In this document: positions 23,727 through 30,810 of the stretch, piece after piece
Numbering within the stretch: the first letter of the stretch is position 1
Layout of the letters: every line of letters starts with the position of its first letter
NCBI GenBank assembly: GCA_028714615.1
Contig: JAQTMA010000010.1
Location: 6,980 to 38,439 of the forward strand
Direction of reading: 5' to 3'
Length of the DNA: 31,460 nucleotides
Source: Anaerolineaceae bacterium
GTDB lineage: Bacteria > Chloroflexota > Anaerolineae > Anaerolineales > Anaerolineaceae
Notes under the pieces: model-generated
Databases searched by the model: none
Told to the model about the DNA's origin: nothing
What the model saw: the letters and a program-made list of their open reading frames with translations, nothing else
Position numbers and translations under genes: made by a program

Positions 23727-25567
23727 GGCCTGCAGAACGAAACGAACCTCCAACCTTTCAGGTTGACTTGCAACCGGTAGGCCGGCGAGTCCGGGTAGTA
23801 CCGGGAACCAATTTGCTCGATGCGGCGCGCATGGCCGGGGTGGATATCGTCGCTTCATGCGGGGGCATGGGAATCTGCGCAACCTGTCAGGTCAAGTTAG
23901 TCCAAGGAGACTTATCCAGCCCGACGCAGACAGAGATCGAGATGCTTTCCGACTCCGAGATGCGCTCCGGTTTTCGCCTGGCCTGTCAGGCGATGCCCAC
24001 CAGCGACGTCAAAATAGATCTGCCGGCTGCATCTCTGGTGCGCGGACAACACCTTCAGGTGGAGGGGGTTGAGTCGCGGCTGGACGTTGACCCGGCGGTT
24101 GTTGCGCTTGAGGTTCACTGCCCTGAACCATCTTTATCCGATCAGCGCGGTGACCTGACTCGGGTGAACGCTGAATTGGAAAAAGTAGGCTACCCGCCTC
24201 TACAGGCATCTCTGGCGCAATATGCTGACCTGATTCACTCTTTGAGGCAGCACCACTGGAGCGCGCGCCTGGTGATCCGACCAGAGGAAGATGGCAGTCA
24301 CCTGATAACCGAATTGCCCTCCCAGGTTCCTCTGTTCGGATTGGCTATGGATCTGGGTTCGACCAAGCTGGCTATGTACCTGATCGATCTCACCACAGGT
24401 GGGACATTTGCCGCTTTTGCCATTATGAATACGCAAATTGCCTACGGAGAAGATGTTGTCAGCCGGATTGCATATGCCAACCGGGGTAGCAGCGAGCGCA
24501 AGCGGCTCCAAACCATGCTGGTGGAGAGCATCAATCTGGCCGTAGCCGGGCAATGCCAAAAGGTAGGGGTTATTCCGGAGCAAATCGCAGATGTGGTGGC
24601 GGTTGGAAATACCGCCATGCACCATTTCTTTTGTGGACTGCCCGTTGAACCATTGGGCCGAGCGCCCTACGTACCCGCTGTTCAGGATGCATTGAGCTTC
24701 GCTGCGGCAGAGATCGGGTTAATCGCAGCTCCCGGCGCCAGGGTGTATCTCCCTCCCAACATTGCCGGCTTTGTGGGAGCGGATCACGTTTCAGCGTTGC
24801 TTGCCAGCCAGCAGTATTTCGGCAGTGGCTGTGGGATGCTGGTGGATATCGGCACCAACACGGAGATTAGCCTGGTGCAGGGTGAGCGCATTCTCAGTTG
24901 TTCTTGCGCATCCGGTCCAGCCTTTGAAGGGGCGCATATCCAGGATGGGATGCGGGCGGCTCCCGGTGCGATTGAAAGAATCACGATCGATCATGGGCAG
25001 CTCAGGGTCTTCACAATCGGCGGCGAGGCTGCAGTCGGGATTTGCGGATCGGGGATCTTAAACGCATTGGCCGAGATGCGCAAAGCGGCTGTCCTGGACC
25101 AGCGGGGGGTACTAAGCGGGCATGATAAGCAATGCTTTGTCCTGGTCAGCGCGGAGAACACGGGCCATGGAAGGGATATCGTCGTGACCCGCAAGGATGT
25201 CAACCAGATTCAGCTTGCCAAGGGAGCGATCCGCGGTGGAGTGCGTACGATCCTGGAAAAAGCCGGTATTTCTGACCAGCATCTCAATTCATTTATCATC
25301 GCAGGGGCTTTTGGCACCCATCTGGACGTTGAGAGCGCCATTGGCGTGGGGATGTTTCCCTGCCTTCCATTAGACCGTTTTCATCAGGTGGGCAACGCGG
25401 CGGGAGTGGGCGCCCGGCAGATGTTGCTCTCCCGGAAGAAACGGTTGGAAGCTGAAGCACTGACCCGGCGGGTTGAATACCTGGAATTGACCGTGGTCCC
25501 AGAATTTACATCTTTCTATACGGACTCGCTGTTTTTTCCCGTGGCGTCTCCATCGACCAGGGAATAA
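23723..25567 (+). CDS. Reductive activator of corrinoid proteins (RACo-like, 2Fe-2S + ASKHA ATPase domain)
   Basis: 614 aa. N-terminal plant-type ferredoxin domain: Cys46-x5-Cys52-x2-Cys55 (SCGGMGICATCQ) and Cys88 (RLACQA). A middle linker domain precedes the C-terminal ASKHA-type ATP-binding domain, beginning at FGLAMDLGSTKLAMYLIDL and including LVDIGTNTEISL and FIIAGAFGTHLD. Proteins of this design use ATP to reduce cob(II)alamin to cob(I)alamin on a corrinoid protein. The start is ATG 23723, coupled to the upstream stop; an in-frame ATG at 23660 would lie inside the preceding gene. It converges on the LacI gene with a 12-nt gap. The likely client is the MtaC-like protein at 26687. Confidence 0.92.
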   Translation: MRPAERNEPPTFQVDLQPVGRRVRVVPGTNLLDAARMAGVDIVASCGGMGICATCQVKLVQGDLSSPTQTEIEMLSDSEMRSGFRLACQAMPTSDVKIDLPAASLVRGQHLQVEGVESRLDVDPAVVALEVHCPEPSLSDQRGDLTRVNAELEKVGYPPLQASLAQYADLIHSLRQHHWSARLVIRPEEDGSHLITELPSQVPLFGLAMDLGSTKLAMYLIDLTTGGTFAAFAIMNTQIAYGEDVVSRIAYANRGSSERKRLQTMLVESINLAVAGQCQKVGVIPEQIADVVAVGNTAMHHFFCGLPVEPLGRAPYVPAVQDALSFAAAEIGLIAAPGARVYLPPNIAGFVGADHVSALLASQQYFGSGCGMLVDIGTNTEISLVQGERILSCSCASGPAFEGAHIQDGMRAAPGAIERITIDHGQLRVFTIGGEAAVGICGSGILNALAEMRKAAVLDQRGVLSGHDKQCFVLVSAENTGHGRDIVVTRKDVNQIQLAKGAIRGGVRTILEKAGISDQHLNSFIIAGAFGTHLDVESAIGVGMFPCLPLDRFHQVGNAAGVGARQMLLSRKKRLEAEALTRRVEYLELTVVPEFTSFYTDSLFFPVASPSTRE

Positions 25568-25579
25568 AACAGGCCAATA

Positions 25580-26596
25580 TCAAGCCTGGCGTGGGCTGCG
25601 CGTGCTGCCGCGGATCACCAGGTTGGAGGGAAAGGTGACCGGAGTGGTTGGTACGGCCTCTCCTTGCAGCCGGTTGATCAACATGCGCACCGCCATCCCA
25701 ACCATCTCTTCAGCCGGCTGGTGAACCGTGGTCAGACCTGGCCAAATTGCTTTGGAGAAGGCCAGGTCGTCGTAGCCCGCCAGGGAAACGTCTTCCGGGA
25801 CGCGTACGCCTAGCTCCTGGAGTGCGTAGAAAGCGCCGTAAGCGGCTTCGTCGTTTCCCGCGAAAATTGCCGTTGGTTGCTTTACTTGCTGCCAGATCAG
25901 GCGGACAGCCGTGTACCCTCCATCGAAGGTGAATTCAGTCGGCTGCATCCACCCTGGATTGGCTTTCAGCCCGTGCGCGTGCATAGCCGCTTGCCAACCG
26001 GCTAACCGATCGGCGCTGGCCCGTAAGTTACGCGGCCCCATGAGGAAGGCGATCTGGCGGTGGCCGAGAGAGATCAGGTATTCGGTCAATGCATACGCCC
26101 CGTGGGTATCGTCGGTGGCGATGAACAGGTCATCCTCGTGCGGCTCGACCGGGCTGATCTGGATCAAAGGGACTTGATAGGTGGAGAGCAGCGCAGTTAA
26201 AAAGTCATCCGAATCGCAGGGAGGCGTACTCACCATCCCATCTGCCCGCCGCCCGGTTACCAGTTCGACCAGCCGGTTGCGGGAGCGTGGATTCCCCGGG
26301 AAGTAGGGCTGGATGAGAATCTCGTATTTTTCCTCATCTGCGATCTCGATGATCCGCCGCAGCAGGGCAGGATCTGGCTGGGAGAAACCGGGGTACATCA
26401 GAAGGCAGATGACGTAGGATTTCTGCTGGACGAGGCGGCGGGCTGAAAGGTTGGGTGAATAGCCAACATTGCGGATGGCTGCCTGGACCCGCGCTCTAAG
26501 TCCATCAGATACGGAAGGTTCGTGATTGACTACCCGAGAAACGGTTTTGATCGAGCACCCGGCTGCTCGAGCAACATCTTTAATCGTAGCGGACAT
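25580..26596 (-). CDS. LacI-family transcriptional regulator
   Basis: 338 aa. N-terminal LacI helix-turn-helix and hinge helix (ATIKDVARAAGCSIKTVSRV, VGYSPNLSARRLV), then a periplasmic-binding-protein-like effector domain (ICLLMYPGFSQPDPALLRRI, AYALTEYLISLGHRQIAFLMGP, PTAIFAGNDEAAYGAFYAL, VSLAGYDDLAFS). The effector is likely a sugar-type ligand. ATG 26596 is chosen because TATAAT on the minus strand (26612-26607) overlaps the earlier in-frame ATG at 26608. Divergent from mtaC-mtaB across 90 bp that contains a perfect palindrome on the mtaC promoter, so it very probably represses the methyltransferase genes and perhaps itself. Confidence 0.92.
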   Translation of the reverse strand: MSATIKDVARAAGCSIKTVSRVVNHEPSVSDGLRARVQAAIRNVGYSPNLSARRLVQQKSYVICLLMYPGFSQPDPALLRRIIEIADEEKYEILIQPYFPGNPRSRNRLVELVTGRRADGMVSTPPCDSDDFLTALLSTYQVPLIQISPVEPHEDDLFIATDDTHGAYALTEYLISLGHRQIAFLMGPRNLRASADRLAGWQAAMHAHGLKANPGWMQPTEFTFDGGYTAVRLIWQQVKQPTAIFAGNDEAAYGAFYALQELGVRVPEDVSLAGYDDLAFSKAIWPGLTTVHQPAEEMVGMAVRMLINRLQGEAVPTTPVTFPSNLVIRGSTRSPRQA

Positions 26597-26637
26597 GGCT
26601 GAGACCATTATAGGCGAAAAATGTAATCCAATCCGGT

Positions 26638-26667
26638 ATTGACAACGTTGTCAATTATTAATATAAT
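26638..26667 (+). promoter_or_regulatory. mtaC-like promoter with LacI-type operator
   Basis: TTGACA (26639-26644), a 17-nt spacer and TATAAT (26662-26667) are both perfect matches. The -35 box lies inside the 18-bp palindrome ATTGACAACGTTGTCAAT (26638-26655), whose central CG and symmetry are typical of LacI-family operators. Bound repressor would block RNA polymerase directly. The leftward -10 of the LacI gene lies about 26 bp away. Confidence 0.83.
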
Positions 26668-26686
26668 GATAAGCATGGAGGAAAAC

Positions 26687-27325
26687 ATGGACGACACCAT
26701 AAAACAGCTATACGACGGTATTCTCAATGGGGAGAATAAGAACACTCCTCACCTGGTCCAATCCGCTTTGGATTCCGGCTACGATGCTGAGGTGCTCTTG
26801 AATGAGGGCATGATCGCTGCGATGAAAGAGGTCGGCCGGTTATTCGAGGAGGGAGAGTACTATATCCCGGAAATGTTGATCGCTGCGCGGGCGATGCAGG
26901 CCGGCCTGGCCGTGCTGAAACCGAGATTGGTCGAAGCCAACGTCAAGTCATCTGGGAAGGTTGCCATCGGAACCGTTAAAGGTGACCTGCACGATATCGG
27001 GAAAAACCTGGTCTCCATGATGCTGGAAGGCGCTGCCTTTGAGATTGTGGACCTGGGTGTGGATGTTCCCCCGGAGAAGTTTGTCGAAGCGGCAAAGACG
27101 AGCGGCGCCAGCATTATCGCCATGTCGGCCCTGCTAACTACTACAATGGGCAACATGAAGGCAACCATCGAAGCTTTGAAAGTTGCCGGTCTGCGCGACA
27201 AAGTCAAGATCATCATCGGGGGAGCACCCATCTCCCAACAATACGCCAACGAAATTGGCGCAGATGGGTATGCCCCGGATGCCAGCAAGTCCGTTGCTCT
27301 GGCCAAATCCTTGATTCCGGTTTAA
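26687..27325 (+). CDS. Corrinoid (B12-binding) methyl carrier protein, MtaC-like
   Basis: 212 aa. Two-part architecture of methyltransferase corrinoid proteins: an N-terminal helical cap (residues 1-85; LLNEGMIAAMKEVGRLFEEGEYYIPEML in blocks) and a C-terminal Rossmann-like B12 domain. The DxHxxG motif is Asp100-Leu-His102-Asp-Ile-Gly105 in VKGDLHDIGKNLV; His102 should be the lower cobalt ligand. SALLTTTMGNMK and IIIGGAPISQQYANEIGADGYA complete the cobalamin fold. GGAGGAAA lies just upstream of ATG 26687; earlier in-frame starts fall in the promoter. Works with the MtaB-like protein 53 nt downstream and is probably kept active by the RACo-like protein. Confidence 0.93.
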   Translation: MDDTIKQLYDGILNGENKNTPHLVQSALDSGYDAEVLLNEGMIAAMKEVGRLFEEGEYYIPEMLIAARAMQAGLAVLKPRLVEANVKSSGKVAIGTVKGDLHDIGKNLVSMMLEGAAFEIVDLGVDVPPEKFVEAAKTSGASIIAMSALLTTTMGNMKATIEALKVAGLRDKVKIIIGGAPISQQYANEIGADGYAPDASKSVALAKSLIPV

Positions 27326-27378
27326 TCTCAATCAAACCAGCATCACAGCTCTGTTCCGGCAATGCCAAGGTGGTAAAA

Positions 27379-28761
27379 GTGAATACTTATTCTTCTCTCG
27401 CAATTGCTGACCTCCAGCAATTCGTGTTCGGTTATGCGCCGCACCCGGTCTCACTGAAAAATGGACTGGTGATTGGCGGCGGGTCGGTCTACCCCGAACT
27501 CAACTTTACCCTACCCGATATGCTCATCACCCCGGAAACCATGCCGGCTGTCCTTGAGCATTATTCTCAAATGATCCATGAAACGACTCAACGGGCAGTG
27601 GAACTGAACGCCCCCGGCCTGGTCATTGAATTTGAGCTGCTGCCGGACCTGACCCTGGTTCCGCAGTGGGGCGCCGAAGTCACCCGGATTCTACGCGAGA
27701 CACTCGACCAGGTGCAACAAAACCACGGGCTGAAAACCGCGCTGCGGGTCACGCCCAACGATATCCGTGAATTCAACCGCCCTCCCCACACGCGCAGCGG
27801 CAAGTACGTGGAGGCAATGCTTTCTAGTTTTGAGCTATGCGCAAAGGCGGGCGCCGACTTCCTGGCGATCGAATCGACAGGCGGCAAGGAACTCCATGAC
27901 GACGCTATCCTCAACTGCGATCTGCCACTGTCTGTGTTCAGCCTGGGAATCCTGGGTGCTCGCGACATGACCTGGTTGTGGGACCAGATTGTCCGCATCG
28001 CCGGCGAAAATGGCGCCATCCCCTCCGGCGACACGGCCTGCGGATTTGGCAACACAGCCATGGTTCTGGCCGAACAACGCTTTATTCCCCGCGTGTGGGC
28101 GGCCGTCATCCGGGTGATGTCGGTGGCGCGCAGCCTGGTTGCATTTGAGCGCGGGGCTCAAGGCCCACATAAAGACTGCGGGTACGAAGGTGTTTATATC
28201 AAAGCCATCACGGGTTGCCCGATCGCCCTGGAAGGAGCGGAAGCTGCCTGCGCGCACTTCTCTCAGATTGGCAACATCGCCAAGGCGCTCCCCGACCTGT
28301 GGAGTAACGAATCGGTGCAGAACACCAAGCTATTAGCCGGGATGGCTCCAGTCGTGTCGGTTGAACAACTAATCTACGCCACCCGGGTAATGAATATCGC
28401 TACCGGGCACGGCGCCCAGGCTGCCTGTACACTCCGCGATTGGTTTGTTGAATCGGATAGCGCGAACGATCCCCAAGCCTACGTTCTGCGCCCGGACGTG
28501 GTCCTCGAGCTGGCTGCAGAGATCATCGCCGAACCGACCGCCTATCTGCGCACCCGCCGCGCTGCCCAGGTTACGCTTGCCAAACTCCGGGCGGCCAATC
28601 GCACCGGTGAGATGCTCCCGCTCAACAAAGGGGAGCTGCGCCATCTGGAGCGGCTGTCAAAACTGGCGGATGAGCTGCCGGCCGATGAGGACCAGTTTAT
28701 CGCCGATATGCTCACTCGCATCGATCGAGAGAAAGTGGTGCTGGGAGAATATGGCCTCTAG
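27379..28761 (+). CDS. MtaB-like methanol/O-methyl:corrinoid methyltransferase
   Basis: About 460 aa. TIM-barrel methyltransferase that moves a methyl group from an O-methyl donor to the corrinoid protein. It matches MtaB along its whole length (SGKYVEAMLSSFELCAKAGAD, RSLVAFERGAQGPHKDCGYEG, IKAITGCPIALEGAEAACAH, LWSNESVQ). Counting from the upstream GTG at 27370, the zinc ligands known from Methanosarcina barkeri MtaB are all present: Glu168 (AIESTGGKE), Cys224 (GDTACGFGNTAM) and Cys270 (KDCGYE). GTG 27379 is preferred (AAGGTGG 6 nt upstream). The known family substrate is methanol; in a sugar island an O-methylated sugar or polyol is also possible. Followed by a rho-independent terminator. 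Confidence 0.92.
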   Translation: MNTYSSLAIADLQQFVFGYAPHPVSLKNGLVIGGGSVYPELNFTLPDMLITPETMPAVLEHYSQMIHETTQRAVELNAPGLVIEFELLPDLTLVPQWGAEVTRILRETLDQVQQNHGLKTALRVTPNDIREFNRPPHTRSGKYVEAMLSSFELCAKAGADFLAIESTGGKELHDDAILNCDLPLSVFSLGILGARDMTWLWDQIVRIAGENGAIPSGDTACGFGNTAMVLAEQRFIPRVWAAVIRVMSVARSLVAFERGAQGPHKDCGYEGVYIKAITGCPIALEGAEAACAHFSQIGNIAKALPDLWSNESVQNTKLLAGMAPVVSVEQLIYATRVMNIATGHGAQAACTLRDWFVESDSANDPQAYVLRPDVVLELAAEIIAEPTAYLRTRRAAQVTLAKLRAANRTGEMLPLNKGELRHLERLSKLADELPADEDQFIADMLTRIDREKVVLGEYGL

Positions 28762-28903
28762 CGGTAAGCGGTTTCCGCAAGGGCGCGAGGATCACCGCAA
28801 TTACCTGAGCTTCCCGATTATTCGGAGCGGGGGACCGGCCGGGATGTTGCGGTCGCTAACAACCAGGGCAAGTACCTGGTAGATAAGCGATATTTTCAAA
28901 GAG

Positions 28904-28939
28904 CAGCCCCCTGACCATCATGGCCATGGGGCTGTTTTT
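28904..28939 (+). terminator. Rho-independent terminator after the MtaB-like gene
   Basis: CAGCCCC (28904-28910) pairs with GGGGCTG (28928-28934) and is followed by TTTTT (28935-28939). It ends the LacI-controlled two-gene transcript and separates it from the next GntR cassette. Confidence 0.8.
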
Positions 28940-28952
28940 GATGGGATTATGG

Positions 28953-28990
28953 TATAATCAATAAATCTAATATTCGAATGTTGGTACATT
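28953..28990 (+). promoter_or_regulatory. -10 box and candidate GntR operator before the second GntR gene
   Basis: TATAAT at 28953-28958 lies about 14 nt after the terminator T-run; no good -35 box is visible. Downstream, AATGT (28977-28981) and ACATT (28986-28990) form an inverted repeat around TGGT, where an autoregulating GntR protein could bind. Confidence 0.45.
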
Positions 28991-29011
28991 GGAATTATTT
29001 TGAGGGAGCCT

Positions 29012-29746
29012 ATGGAACTGATCAACCGCAAGAGCAAGCTTCCGTACTACCAGCAGCTTTATGACATCCTTCGCAAAAAGATAGCGAACGGAGAGTGGAA
29101 ACCGGGTGATTTGATCCCCCCCGAATCGAGCCTGATCGACCAGTACCAGGTCAGCCGCAACACCGTTCGGAACGTGCTCGATATGCTGGTGAAAGAAGGA
29201 CGTATTTACCGGCAGAGAGGCCTCGGCAGCTTTGTGGCTTTTCCTACCTTCGAAGAAGCCCTGGTGCATATCGTCAACTTTACCGAGGATATGCGCCAGC
29301 GTGGTTTCCAGCCAAGCTCCAGAATATTGTCCTGCGAGTTGATCCCAGCCCCCGAAGACATTGCCGAAAAATTGATGGTTCCAGCCGGGGAGGAGCTGGC
29401 CTGCCTGCGCCGCCTGCGCATCGCAGACGATAAACCCATGAGCATCGAAGAGGCCTCTTTCGTCCACCGCTATTGCCCGGGGGTGTTAAACCGGCACGAT
29501 TACACCCGGGTTTCGCTGCGCGAGTCAATGGAAGCCGATTATGGCATTCGCTGGCAGCGCGCCAAACAAGCCATCCGAGCCATAAACTCGACCAAAGAGC
29601 AGGCGCACTTGCTGGGTATCCCGGCCGGATCAGCCCTCTTGTTCATCGAACGGGTGGCCTATTCCGATCAAGATATTCCCATGGAATTCCTGCGCATTTA
29701 TTACAGCGGGGATCGCTACTCGTTATTCAACGAATTGACCGCGTAA
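29012..29746 (+). CDS. GntR-family (HutC/UTRA) regulator, paralogue of the 9699 gene
   Basis: About 244 aa from ATG 29012 (GAGGGAG just upstream; the in-frame TTG at 29000 is less likely). Winged helix region LPYYQQLYDILRKKIA, GDLIPPESSLIDQYQVSRNT and RQRGLGSFVAFP, then the UTRA domain (FTEDMRQRGFQPSSRIL, LACLRRLRIADDKPMSIE, LLFIERVAYS). Many blocks match the regulator at 9699 closely, and each is followed by a PfkB kinase, so the pair appears duplicated. Probably controls the kinase-FGGY operon that follows, from its own promoter. Confidence 0.92.
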   Translation: MELINRKSKLPYYQQLYDILRKKIANGEWKPGDLIPPESSLIDQYQVSRNTVRNVLDMLVKEGRIYRQRGLGSFVAFPTFEEALVHIVNFTEDMRQRGFQPSSRILSCELIPAPEDIAEKLMVPAGEELACLRRLRIADDKPMSIEEASFVHRYCPGVLNRHDYTRVSLRESMEADYGIRWQRAKQAIRAINSTKEQAHLLGIPAGSALLFIERVAYSDQDIPMEFLRIYYSGDRYSLFNELTA

Positions 29747-29774
29747 TCTTCCGGAGAGGATTAACCCTGGGACG

Positions 29775-30803
29775 ATGCTAGAGACTACTCGTATTCCCCC
29801 TTTTCAACCGGACGTGGTCTGCCTGGGTGAGATCATTCTGGATATGTTTGCCGCGGAAACGGGCTGCCGGCATGAAGCGGTGAGCGCGTATTACCCCGCG
29901 GCCGGCGGGGCCCCCGCCAACGTGGCCGTGAGCCTGTCCCGGCAGGGCTGCCGGGCGGCTTTCATCGGCAAGGTGGGTGACGATGCTTTCGGCTACCGGT
30001 TGCGGGACGCGCTTCAGGAGCAGGGGGTGGACGTCAGAGGATTGCGCTTCGACCGTGAAGCGCGCACCACGCTCAACTTTATTGCTCTGCCTGACCCGAA
30101 CAACGCTGCTTTCTTGTTCTACCGCAACCCGGGCGCCGACCAGCGTCTGGAACCGGGCGAGCTCGATCGCGATCTGATCGCCAATGCCCGGGCGTATCAT
30201 TGCACCTCTTTTGCCCTGGCGATCGAGCCACTGCGTTCGGCAGCACTGGAAGCGCTCCACCTGGCTCACCAGTCCGAACGGTTGGTTTCATTCGACGTGA
30301 ACTACCGGGCAATCGTTTGGCCGTCGCCCGAGGTTGCCCGCCGCGAAATTTTCGCCATCCTCCCCGAAGTGGACGTGCTGAAGGTCAACCAGGAAGAAGC
30401 CGAGCTCTTAACCGGTGAAACTGCAATCGAAAAAGCTGCTACAGGCCTGGCCGCTTTTGGACCATCTCTATGCGTGGTGACCCTGGGTCCCGATGGTTGC
30501 TATTACCAGTCCGCCGCCGGATCAGGCTATGTCCCCGGTTATTCGGTGAAGACCATCGATGCCTCCGGTTGTGGCGACACTTTCATTGGCGTCATGCTGG
30601 CGGGTCTGCTTGACGGCGCCGGCTGGCGTGACCGCCTCACCCGTACCAACCTGGAGCGCGTTTTGGCATACGCCAACGCTGCCGCCGCAATGACCGCCAC
30701 CAAAAAGGGAGTCATTCCGGCAATCCCAACGGCCAGCGACGTCGCGGTATTTCTCAAGCAAGAACCCAGGCGATCTCAGCGAAATCCACGCCTGGCGGTC
30801 TGA
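29775..30803 (+). CDS. PfkB-family carbohydrate kinase, paralogue of the 10462 gene
   Basis: 342 aa. Same fructokinase-like family as the kinase at 10462: CLGEIILDMF, PAAGGAPANVAVSLSRQG (substrate-binding motif), FYRNPGAD and DASGCGDTF with catalytic Asp268, again with Cys in the anion-hole motif. Both kinases end with a similar GVIPA(I/L)PTA stretch. The GGAGAGG upstream is rather far from the ATG. Two related kinases with two related regulators suggest different but similar sugars or successive intermediates. An FGGY kinase starts 7 nt downstream. Confidence 0.92.
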   Translation: MLETTRIPPFQPDVVCLGEIILDMFAAETGCRHEAVSAYYPAAGGAPANVAVSLSRQGCRAAFIGKVGDDAFGYRLRDALQEQGVDVRGLRFDREARTTLNFIALPDPNNAAFLFYRNPGADQRLEPGELDRDLIANARAYHCTSFALAIEPLRSAALEALHLAHQSERLVSFDVNYRAIVWPSPEVARREIFAILPEVDVLKVNQEEAELLTGETAIEKAATGLAAFGPSLCVVTLGPDGCYYQSAAGSGYVPGYSVKTIDASGCGDTFIGVMLAGLLDGAGWRDRLTRTNLERVLAYANAAAAMTATKKGVIPAIPTASDVAVFLKQEPRRSQRNPRLAV

Positions 30804-30810
30804 GGCTTCC

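Noticed and set aside
26597..26686. Cobalamin riboswitch upstream of the corrinoid genes
   Set aside because: The region is only 90 bp and is fully used by two promoters and a palindrome; no B12-box sequence was seen here or upstream of 21503.
28762..28903. A small gene after the MtaB-like stop
   Set aside because: An alternative-frame stretch continues to 28882 but lacks a good start and any recognisable domain; the interval most likely holds only the 3' untranslated region leading to the terminator.
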